A DNA stretch of 64,000 nt from Chrysoperla carnea (Eukaryota; Arthropoda; Insecta; Neuroptera; Chrysopidae). How positions within the stretch are numbered: position 1 is the first letter of the stretch; each line of letters starts with the position of its first letter. Made by a program: the position numbers and the translations under genes. Where the stretch lies: contig NC_058339.1 of the NCBI RefSeq assembly GCF_905475395.1, positions 8,812,001-8,876,000 of the forward strand, written 5' to 3'. The notes beneath the pieces were generated by a model. It had not been told where the DNA came from. It saw nothing but the letters and a program-made list of their open reading frames with translations, and ran no database searches. Of this stretch, positions 54,185 to 64,000 are shown in pieces.

Positions 54185-56326
54185 ATGGGTTGCCGCCATT
54201 CGCAAAAATTTTCAACGAAATATTATATTAATATAACACCCGAAGAGCGATTAGAACTTTTAGAAGTATGGGATAGAATATCACAAAACATACCTTCCTA
54301 TAATGAAAACATAATGCGAAAGTAAGTATATTTTTATGATTTAAAAATATATTGAGAAAGCAGTCGGGTAAAAAAAAGGGTATTTTTGCGGTTGCAAGCC
54401 CTTGTCACGTGGGGGGGGGGTCAAATATATCCTGCCATCTATAGGATTTATTTTTAATCTTCCCAGGAAAAAGGCTAATTATAATTAAATTAAATTACGT
54501 AGGTTTTTTGAAGTTAATCCAGAATATCAGAAATATTTCATTGTAGCGGTAAAATGCGAAGCTTCCAAACTATGTGAAAATGTAAAAGTGTTTAGACATT
54601 GGGAAGCTATTATTGAACTATTGGGATATGTTTTAAAACATTTGTATGAGAAAAAATGTATTGATGATACTCTGTCGTACATAGCATTGTTTCATAAAGA
54701 TATGAGTTTAAATATAAATGATTTCAAAAAGTATACGACCGTTTTTATTGCATGTTTAAATTTACACCAGAAAATCAATTTATCACGAAATCTTGAAATG
54801 TTATGGATAAAATTCATGAATTCTATATTTCGAATATTATGTGATAAAATGTATAAGTTCCAGACGATAGAATTGACACGAGATGATTTAGGAAATTTAG
54901 TTGTCCTAACGCCAGAAGTTGTAATACGGTATAATAAGAATTAAAAGTAGAAGGAAATACAGATGGTGCATTGCTAAATTTTTTAAAAATACGAATCCGA
55001 TGCCAGATTACACGAATTCTGTCACGTATTCCACAAATCGTCCCATTTTTGACCCGTAATTCCTCTTGTTGGAACAAAAAAGGAAAACTAAGTATTTATC
55101 GCCCAAAACTGTTATCTAGCAGGTATTTTTGGTCGCTAATTACGAATATGATGTCAGATTAACGAATTCTGTCACGTATTCCGAAAACCGTGCTATTATT
55201 GGCCAATAATTTCAATTTTTTGGCAAAACACCGTATTTGTGTCAAAAATGTAATTTTTTTACCAAAAAAAAGTTGGCACGATTTTCAGAAGACGTGGCAG
55301 AATCCTTGTAATTTAGCAGTGAGTTCGTAATCAGCAACCAAAAATACCTCCATAATATCACAGTTTGGACGATAAATACTTAATTTGCAATTTTTATGCC
55401 AAAAAAGTAAAATTCTTGACTAAAAATGGCACGCTTTTCGGAAGATGAGCAGAATCCGTGTTTTCGAACATCAGATTTTCCCCTTTATGGCTATTTTTCA
55501 AAAAGATTCATTAAAATCGGTGCTATTTCTCGACTTTTCCTATACATCCCGGCTTATTAATTGTGCTATAAGTAATAATAATGATTACCGATGCAGATAA
55601 TATCCAATCCAAAATTACCTCTTTTTATGAATTCCACCCTTAATTAAAAACTCAAAATTCGCCATTCGTATTTTATTCAACAATACGGATATTATTGGTT
55701 TACGAAAAATTGTATTTTAATAGAATTTTTCTTCTAGTCGTGATAAACACTTTTGGAGAAAGAAATCTATTTCGTGTTCAGATTTTTCTTTACCTAGAGC
55801 TTTTACGTATTATAATAAAGAATATTGGATACAACGAAAGGAATTTTGGTTGCAACAAATTTATTGGTTTTCTAGAGAACAAGATGATTCTTTTAAAAAA
55901 GTTTTAAATGTAAAAAGATTATCGATTAATGATGAAAATTCAGAATCAATAAATGCTTCAACTGTTAATAAAATTCCATCAACATCTTTTGATAATGTTG
56001 TAAAACATAATTCACAACTCATTGAAAAAATGCTGGAAGACTCGGGTACAAATTTTAGTTTAATAATTCCGGAAAAACAAAAATCTGGTGATATCAAACA
56101 ACAAACAAACATTGAAAGTTGTGAAAATGGGACCGAAGATTTGAACACACTATCTAATCTTTCATGGGACGCCACAAAAGAAGTTGAGCTAGAAATTAGT
56201 AACCATAATTCAAAACCAAATTCACATTTCGATGATGATAGTCAAAATAGAAACATAGAAGCTAGAAGACGACGCCGGCTTAAAAAGAGCCTTGATAAAA
56301 ATGGCACAAATATTCAAGATAATTAA
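54185..56326 (+). CDS. Globin X-like membrane globin with long C-terminal tail
   Basis: Exons 54185-54321, 54503-54928 and 55738-56326 give about 383 aa. The start MGCRHSQKF carries Gly2 and Cys3, the signature for N-myristoylation and palmitoylation known from globin X and other acylated animal globins. Helix A begins ITPEERLELLEVW. The first intron is phase 2 just before FFEVNPEYQKYF, the place of the ancient globin B12.2 intron. Phe47 or Phe48 fits CD1. His78 (FRHWEAI) fits the distal E7 and His110 (ALFHKDMSL) the proximal F8; their 32-residue gap equals that of neuroglobin. The globin fold ends near residue 165. The last about 195 residues (polar, ending in REARRR-like ARRRRRLKKS) are not globin. 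A membrane redox or signalling role is likely from the family. The longer frame starting upstream has no ATG. Confidence 0.85.
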
Positions 56327-56609
56327 TTTCTTTCGTTATAAATTCGAAGAACGTATTCAATTATACCTATAAGCTCAATATCTCACAAAGTTCTTTTTCA
56401 GAAAATTGTATATTTTGGTAGGGAGCATAATAGATGGAGGGGGCAGCTAAATCGACGGTAGCGCTGTTATCTTTCTTAATTTGCAGTAAATCATGCGATT
56501 TATTTAAAATATAATTTAATCACTTACATGTAAATGATATAGTAAATGTCTATAATTAAAAATATTGAAAAATAACAATTAAATAAAATTGTGAGAAAAT
56601 AAGAGCATA

Positions 56610-56615
56610 AATAAA
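56610..56615 (+). terminator. Polyadenylation signal AATAAA
   Basis: AATAAA about 285 bp after the globin stop, followed by a T-rich stretch. It is the best candidate among several A/T-rich words. Confidence 0.45.
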
Positions 56616-57533
56616 GTTTTTTAAATGTAAATAAATATAATGTCTTATTTAAATTTGTTAGAAAATAGTATTAAATTTTCAATGTAAAACATGTATACAT
56701 ACAGTTCATAGAGTTATATGACCATCGATAGAATTATATTAATAAAATAATGTGTCGTGACTATATGGTAGCTCCCTGAAATCAAATTAATGCAAGGAGC
56801 GAATAAGTATCTATTAATCGAAGAAATTGTATTCCTGATTACATCTTTAATTATATTATAATCTAAAAACTTAAGTGGCTGCTTTTTTGAAACCACCAAC
56901 TTTCACAGCTCAGTGCATTAAGTCACTAGAAGCGAATATTTACATTTATTGCTGCCTGATTAGTCGCACCCATCAATGTTTTTACTCGGAAGTCCTCAAT
57001 AGCAGCACCGATGTAGCATTCTTTCTATAGAAAAAAGAATTTTTAGAATCGGTTAAGTGTTTGTATGTATTTTCATACAAACTTTCATCCCCTACTTCAC
57101 CCTTTTAGGGGATAAATCATCAAAATTGGAATTGAGGACTTTCAGCCACGGTTTCAGTGTAGACACGGGTTACGATAACTACGGGAGCGGAATTTCTCGC
57201 GAGTCGAACTAGTCTTAATTATTAAATTATAAAATTTCAAGAAAAACAAAGAAATAAGTTGATTGTTTAAAAAGTTTTAAATATTGATTAGCACTAATCG
57301 ATATTAAAACCGTTACAGACGACTTATATAGAAGTGTTCGGAATAACACACGATGTTTAAACTGTAAACTATAAAACAGTTGGTTATATTCAACGCAAAC
57401 CATGAGGGTGTCGTCAGTCTAGTTTGGACAATGGTGTAACACCATATATGTTAATACAACACTTAACATCGCGCGCGAGTCCGAAACCGTTGTCGATACA
57501 ATGTGATCCAGTTATTTCATTAAATCCAATATA
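56616..57533. other. Spacer with a 152-bp MITE
   Basis: AAGTCCTCAAT at 56990 faces ATTGAGGACTT ending at 57141, enclosing TTTGTATGTATTTTCATACA and CATCCCCTACTTCACCCTTT, words of a common insect intronic repeat. The rest shows no gene. From about 57300 the base mix becomes less AT-rich; this is probably promoter and 5' UTR of the TOG gene. Confidence 0.6.
57501..57506 (+). promoter_or_regulatory. Minimal upstream frame ATG-TGA
   Basis: A start codon followed at once by a stop lies 27 bp before the TOG gene start codon. If this stretch is in the 5' UTR, a ribosome would stall or reinitiate there and lower translation of the main frame. Whether it is transcribed is not known. Confidence 0.4.
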
Positions 57534-60500
57534 ATGCATATTATTTCGCTACCAGCAACACCGAATATGATCGGTTACGGTGCTCTAACTGATACTGGTG
57601 GTGATAAAAAAACTGCATCACCAGAAGGTGGTGGTAGCACACCAGATTCATCATCATCTTCATCTGACAAACGTAACAATGTTTCGTTACAATTAACACC
57701 ATTGTGGGAGCACGTGGTACGAACGCAATCCTTACCAGAAGGTGTTGAATTACAACAAATTTTCTTAGAATTATCGGATCGTTTACGTGATCCTGAATGG
57801 GAGGTACGTCAACATGCGTTACGTGTTTTAATTGATGTGATACCAGTGATAAAACCTGATCATTTGGATGAAAAAGTGGCTATTATATTGAATGATTTAA
57901 TTGAAAATTTAGGGCATCCAGCACCAGCTGTACGAAAAGGTGTGTAAGAAAATTATATATTACTAGCAGATATCCGCCCGCTTTGCTGGGCAATTTCTCC
58001 TTTTTAAAACAAAGGCTATCAAGTTATAGCCCTCACTTATCCTCCCTTTTGTTCACAATTTTATGGATTTTAATTTTTTGGTGGGGAACTTGAAAATGAA
58101 GTTTTGCCCATGATACTCGCTGACATTGTAACTTTCTATTGGTCCAATCATTAAATTAATCCAATTTTTGTACTTTTTGGATCAAAAATACCCCCTGCAC
58201 CGAGTTTCATCAAATTCCAGAACAAAATTTTTTTTTTGCGTTTTTCTCGATTTTTTTAAAGGGGTAACCCCTTAAAAAAATTGCAAAAAATCGAAAAATT
58301 TTTTCCATCTCCAATTTGGATAAAACTCGGTATATAAGGTAATTTTGACCCAAAAATTACAAAAATCGGGTACATTTGATGACTGGTCGAATAGTTTTCG
58401 AGATATGGACTAAAATCAGTCCAAATATTGCGATATCTCAGAAACTCTGCATCCAATCATTAAATTAACCCGATTTTTATGCTTTTTGGGTCAAAATTAC
58501 CTCCTCCACCGAGTTTCATCAAATTCCAAAACAAAATTATTTTTTCCGTTTTTCTCGATTTTTTCAAAGGGGTACCCCTTAAAAAAAATCCAAAAAATCG
58601 AAAAAAATTTTTCATCTTCAATTTCGATAAAACTCAGTATATAAGGTAATTTTGACCCAAAAATTACAAAAATCGGGTGCATTTGATGACTGGTCGAATA
58701 GTTGTTGAGATACGGACTAAAATCGGTCCAAATATTGCGATATCTCGAATTTGATGACTAGACTATATCTACAATGCACCGTTGCAGTACTGATATCTAG
58801 AATACGTATCGTTGTCGTACTACTATACCGGTACAAAATGTATCTCTAACAAAGATATCTCTAAATATTAAGTTCTGACGGGCCCACATATAATTCTTTC
58901 ATATTCATTCATTAATATTGAAGTTACCCACATATAATTGTTTCATTTCATTCATTAATATTGAAAAGTATACATTATTTTAATTATAAAATAGATAATT
59001 TTAATTAAAATTGCAGACATTTTACTTAATATATTGAGCACAACAAAAAAAATGCAAACTCATAGCAATCAGCTTACAAAATTTAATCTATGCCTATCAG
59101 GGCCGTAATACCCTCGTTACGTACATAGCCCCGGTGGCAAGTATTTAGGTTGCGCCTTATATATATCGAGAATGGCTCTAACGTTTTTGATGATAGTATT
59201 CTGATAGTATTTAACATAAAAGTAAAGGCAAAATGGGGCAGAGAGCAAAAAATTTAATTTTGCTCTATCACATCCAAATTTGTGATCAAAATTAACCTAG
59301 CTCTGATAAGTTTTAAGAATTTGGGGACCTGGTCCCGGAATTAAGCACATAAGTGATAGCTAGCGAAAAATTGATATCACAGCTAAAAAGAATGACCCAA
59401 AATTAGTGGGTTTCAAAACAAATTCCAATAAGATCGCATCAAATTTGCCTGTGATATCAAAAAAATAAAATTTTTTAACTTTATGACGTCATCAGAATCC
59501 AAAAAATTTAATTTTGCTCTATCACATCCAAATTTTATCCAATTTTGATAAACTAAGTATGTAATCCTACTAAATTTGGGCCATACTTTTCAAATTTGTT
59601 TTCAAAATTAACCTAGCTCTAATAGGTTTCAAGAATGTGTATTCCTGGTTCCGGAATTAAGCACATAAATGATAGCTTGCGAAAAACAGACATCAATCAA
59701 TTGTTTGTTTTCCCTTGTTTTATTAAAAGTTAATGAGGACAATGAAACAAAATTTCAACAGCTAATAATGAAAATACTAAATAATTTATTTTATTTACAG
59801 GTGCTTTGGATTCATTACGTGTTTATCTATCACATAGTAAGCATTCTGAGGAAGTGTTACAAACGATAGCATACGAAGGCTTAGAAAATATATCCGATCA
59901 TCATTTACAAGGTAATGTAACAGTTGGTTTAATACTATCATTGCCATCGTTAATATTTCCACATAAAAATAACGGATACAATGTTGAATACCCAAACGTA
60001 CAATATATTGTACGATTATTAACACGTAAACTGGTACAAGTTATCTTTCAAGAGGTCACGTTACGTACGCTAGTTAAAATTCGTCAATTAATCGGTGATG
60101 ATAAATTTAATGAGTATTTAGATGATATTGCACCGTTAAATAAAACTGATTTTAATTTATTGTGTGAAGTTTATAATATTAATTCCGAAAATGATCATTT
60201 TCAATTGGCTGATTTAAATATGAATAAGCGAATGATTTTTGAGCCAAGTGTATTCCAACAAACTAAATATTGGAACACAACCAGCAGCGATACATTCGAT
60301 TTAACGGTCGATAATATACCACAAGTATTGGTACCATTTCCAACACCAATCAATAAACCAAATAAATTAACTGATGGTAAAATTATATTAAAAACTGAAA
60401 TCAAATTAAATTCCGAAACAGCGTTAACGATGACAATACTTGAAGAAAAATCGGAAAAAGATTTAAATTCGGAAAGTGATGAAGATGATGATGAATTAAA

Positions 60501-61985
60501 TATCGAAGATGGTGGAGGTGTTGTAAAAGTCTTAACGGATGATAGTGAATTTGATGATGATTTTACGATGCGTAGACGTACACCACGACGTGTTCGTTTC
60601 GGTGGGGAAGTTGTGAAATTACGTACACCGGATAGTGATACGACAATGCAAAGTGATGATGAACAATTATCGATAACTAGTGATAATAAAGATAATGATG
60701 ATGTTATTGAGATAACATTATCTACAAATGTTAAAACACATCAAATTGTACAGAAACGAATACCTAGAAATAGTAAACATCGAAGTTATATACCAATACC
60801 GATTTCACGGACATCACAAATTAAATTAGATATTGTGCCGGTTAGTACAGTAAAAATAATATCGAAAAATTGATTATAGATTCGAGATTTTATGGTTATT
60901 TTTTAAATTTATATAGCTATTTTTTGTAACAAGTGAAATTTACAAAATTTAAAAAGTCTCCGACAAATTTTGCGGGGTACGGAACCCTAAAACAGCATTT
61001 GAAACATATCTAAGAACAAGCTTCATTAAATTACTTTTTTCCTTAAAGTCTTTTCCAAACTGAGACGATTTTAATAATCATCACCAATTTTTTAATTTTT
61101 TGGGTACGGAATACTAAAATCGCACTTGAAACATAGCTAAGAACACTCGCCATTAAATTATCTTTCAAACGAAACAAAAAAAATCAAAATAGATTCTTTA
61201 GTTTTGGCGCTACGATGCCACAGACAAACAGACAGATACACACACTTAGCGGTCAAACTTATAACATCCCTATTTTTAAGTTCGGGGGTTAAAATCGGCT
61301 TTGAATGTTGTGTTACATGCACGTATGCGTACGGTACATTTACAATCATTGATTTTTCGTAAGATCTCGACTCTATAATTTGTTTTCGAACTAGATGCTT
61401 TAAAACTTGATTATTTTTACTATATATTAGATTAATAAGCAACAAATTACAAAGACGTCATCTGCACCATCAAGCCCACAACGTGCTCAAACTAAATTAC
61501 AACGTAAATTAGTTTACCAATCAACACCTGATTTGGCAAAAGAATACTTTAAATCATCAAAGAATACAAAAAAATTAGATCGTAAAAATAATAATTCTTT
61601 ATCAACAAATAAAAGAAAACCAAGTCGAGCTGATGATGTATTTAGTCCAATACCTGTACATGAAGAAGTCCAAGTGTTACATAATTTACAAGCAATTGAT
61701 CAAAAATATACAAATAAGAAATGCACCACGCCAGGATCGTCAGGATTATCAAATAATAATAAAGAAAATATCGATGAGAATAATTTGAGAAAACATTTTG
61801 AAAGCACTGTAAATGAAATGAATAAAGAATTGAAATATAAACATTTGCAAAGTAATATTAATTGGTGTGCAGATGAGGAAGAAAGTGTTACATCTAGTTC
61901 TGGTAGCAGTACGTATTCAAATGAAAAAAGTTGGGAAGATTTGAATTTAGTGGATGCTATTGTTATTAAGGATTTACATGATAAG
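57534..61985 (+). CDS. TOG/HEAT-repeat protein, probably TOGARAM/crescerin homologue (5' part)
   Basis: Exons 57534-57939, 59801-60849 and 61431-61985 join in phases 1 and 0; GTAAGA follows the last, so the gene continues past the window. The 670 residues seen have a Ser-rich leader, then a helical TOG-type domain: LSDRLRDPEWEVRQHALRVL, LNDLIENLGHPAPAVRKG, ALDSLRVYLSHSKHSEEVL, VTVGLILSLPSL and VTLRTLVKIRQLIGDD, about residues 50-240. Paired helices with a conserved W and V/R-K turns bind tubulin. After that comes a low-complexity acidic region, a RRVRFGGEVVKLRTPDSD motif and a Ser/Asn-rich stretch with VYQSTPDLAKEY. TOGARAM proteins control microtubule growth in cilia; another HEAT protein is possible. 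Start is the first ATG of the open frame. Confidence 0.65.
58135..58748 (+). repeat. 303-bp tandem duplication in TOG intron 1
   Basis: The block CCAATCATTAAATTAA through AAATATTGCGATATCTC occurs at about 58141 and 58452. Each copy contains an internal inverted pair, AAAGGGGTA[AC]CCC with flanking TTTTCTCGATTTTT and AAAAATCGAAAAA. The copies are about 90% alike. The preceding 57963-58130 (CAGATATCCGCCCGCTTTGC) is part of the same dispersed repeat. Confidence 0.75.
59245..59690 (+). repeat. Tandem repeat of the transporter-intron family
   Basis: Two units begin TTTAATTTTGCTCTATCACA near 59254 and 59510, with CCTAGCTCT[GA]ATA, GATAGCT[AT]GCGAAAAA and TTATGACGTCATCA as in 49915-50715. It ends within 110 bp of the next exon, so it has grown right up to the splice region. 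Confidence 0.8.
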
Positions 61986-64000
61986 GTAAGATAATTTTTA
62001 TTATTATAATCGAGTAGTTGCATGATAGTTAATTTTATGAAAAAGGTTTTTTTAAACTGTAAATTCCAATGACAGTGACGTCAACATATCGCTTAAGTAA
62101 CGCCATCGCTCGGAGAAACAATAAAATAACATGCAAGATGATAAATGGTTTGTCTCTCAACTGTTGTAATTTTATAACATAATTTTACATGGAAATAAGC
62201 CGAAAAATTATTTTGTATAAATTTTTTCAAATATTTCATATTCTAAAAGTAATACTTATTTTACAACTAAAGTTAGGACAAAGCAGGATTGCAAACGTAT
62301 TACACCATTAAAAATACATATTTTTTTTGTCAACTTCGCACTAAATGACCGACCCAATTTTTATTTTTATAAGGTTTTGGTTTATTTACTGAGTATAAAA
62401 TTACAAAATGCTGACAGATTCCGGTGGAGCTTCAGGCTTCATCTTGAGAAAACGTTTTAGGTGGATATCTCGGAAATTATGCCTCTTAGAGCAAAAGTCA
62501 TAGAGACCATTATTGTAGAGAATAGGATTTTGCACTTTTTGTCTTCATGGCACCTGAAGTTCCACCGGAATCAGTCAGCATTTTGTGATTTTATACTCAG
62601 TAAAGGATCCTAAACCTTATAAAAATAAAAAATTGAATCGGTAATTTAAAGCGAAGTTAATAGTATTTTAACTGTAGTTTCACAAGAGTAAAAGTGGTTT
62701 ATCTAGATGCTAACTGGAATAGAATTGTTGAAAGGAAAGTCTAACTTTAATGCTTCAAATTCGAAGTTATCCTAAAATTACCCCGCTTTGTCAATAATTA
62801 CGGTTTACAGTATCTAGGCTAAGTCTTTTAAATTTTCAACGACTTCAATGTTTACTATTTGTTGTTTATTTAATTAATTTTTATAATATTTACTTATAAA
62901 TATTTACATTGAATTAAGAACATTTAAGAATTTCCTTTTTTTTCGATTATGTTAAACGTGGTTAGTTTTATACACCTATACGTCCTAAATAATAGAATAT
63001 GATATTTGGGTATAATATATTATGTTGTTTAATGGGCATGTAACAAAAACAATGACCAATCCATTAAATTTAATCTTTTGATAAATACAACGGGATGAAA
63101 ATGTCATAAATGTCACCTGTCTCAGCTCAGGTGACTCTTTCGATTCATATCATCAATTCTTCAGGTATTACAGAGTGAAAAATCAAAATGTTAAATATCT
63201 TTCTTACTATAAATACTAGAAAAATGGTAATCATAGTTAAGTTCTTGTATCATATTTTGGTTTTTGCGAAATAAATTCAATTTTAACTACTTGAGCTAAT
63301 TTTTCTTTAATTATGTTACATTCACAAGTTATAAAATATGCACACAGTTTGTTTATGTCATGGAAACAAAAACCCATCGTTAAAATGGCATCATATTTGT
63401 GTCTAGATGGGGTTGCCTTTTTGCCTCTGATAGTTTTTACGTATGCCCACGAAATATGAAATGAAATAGCTATTGAGTACTTAGTTTTTTTTAATGTGGA
63501 TTATCGTAGGAACTTGGCTCTAATTGGTTCCATTACCTTAATTAATTGAGCTTGTTTGCTTATAATTTGTTTACCCGGTATGGTGAAATGAATAAAGAAC
63601 CCTAATTGAACTATTCTTAGTTCAGACTCAATCGTTGATTTTTATGAACATAAAAATTCTATGCTACCACCTCTAACCACATGTCTTAATATTTGCAGTT
63701 CGTGTTATGTTTTACCAAAAAGTGGGTTAAACCAATTGAAATAGGTTTATATAGGTACATATGTATACGTCCTTTTTTATTTATTTATTTATGTATGTGT
63801 AATGTAAGAAGCTATTAGAGAGGGTAAATGAGCTATGAGCTACTATATATTCTAGAACGCATTTCTAACACGCTATTTTAAACAAATGGTCATTTTTATT
63901 TTATATTATTTAGACTTACTGATGTAGACAGACGGTGTATTTTATTTATATACAGGATAAGTATTATATTAAATTATGGAATTTCAAGTAAAAGATTAAT
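61986..64000 (+). other. Intron of the TOG gene to window end, with an inverted repeat
   Basis: No exon was found. Two inverted arms of about 100 bp, 62331-62433 and 62560-62660, share GTCAACTTCGC / GCGAAGTTA, TATTTTTATAAGG, ACTGAGTATAAAA and GCTGACAGATTCCGGTGGA; together they make a MITE-like foldback of about 330 bp. The rest is AT-rich with no feature I can support. Confidence 0.6.

Noticed and set aside
1-64000. tRNA, rRNA or other structured RNA genes
   Set aside because: I looked for tRNA A/B box pairs and rRNA-like sequence and saw none that I could support by eye.

Overview
The window reads as AT-rich animal chromosome, almost certainly insect. Host genes have short exons and GT-AG introns, the transporter gene looks like the insect UDP-galactose transporter senju, and codon choice is heavily A/T. 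I see no tRNA, rRNA, CRISPR, operon or bacterial feature. The species cannot be named from sequence alone.

About the first 44.8 kb is a transposon graveyard and nest. Old relics (a piggyBac, a ZBED-type hAT, unclassified pieces) fill roughly 2.5-7.7 kb. A DUF7869-type element (7695-18036) was then split by a ZMYM1-like hAT (7990-12747), which itself carries a 769-bp MITE. A pogo/Tigger element (13007-15686) sits cleanly in the intron of the same DUF7869 gene. Broken piggyBac pieces (18.9-20.7 kb) lead into a second, spliced DUF7869-type gene (20.8-23.3 kb). A piggyBac (23485-39519, TTAA on both sides) has been inflated to 16 kb by three separate insertions in its transposase gene: an intact hAT (24858-27394, 8-bp target duplication), an 8.1-kb long-TIR element with a 1,651-aa XPG/FEN-like nuclease protein (28071-36211, best read as Academ superfamily), and a second pogo (36343-39039). 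Seventy bases on, another piggyBac (39594-44784) carries a fifth piggyBac family inside its 3' end (42085-44647). Most of the nested elements keep long open transposase genes, perfect target duplications and matching termini, so this is recent activity rather than decay.

From 44.8 to 47.7 kb come MITE-like foldbacks and a decayed C2H2 zinc-finger pseudogene. The right-hand third holds three host genes, all on the plus strand: a senju-like nucleotide-sugar transporter (47710-51478, four exons), an acylated globin X-like gene with an unusually long C-terminal tail (54185-56326, three exons), and the 5' part of a TOG/HEAT-repeat protein, probably the TOGARAM/crescerin homologue (57534 to beyond 61985). 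Their introns carry tandem and inverted repeats, including one repeat family shared by two of the genes. A LINE 3' end lies in antisense between the first two.

The most interesting objects are the long-TIR nuclease element with regularly spaced GGTTGCC-N11-GGCCGCAA sites in each 608-bp arm, the dated stack of nested DNA transposons, the phase-matched exon chain that could join a piggyBac fragment to the second DUF7869 gene, and the globin with a lipidation start and a 195-residue tail.
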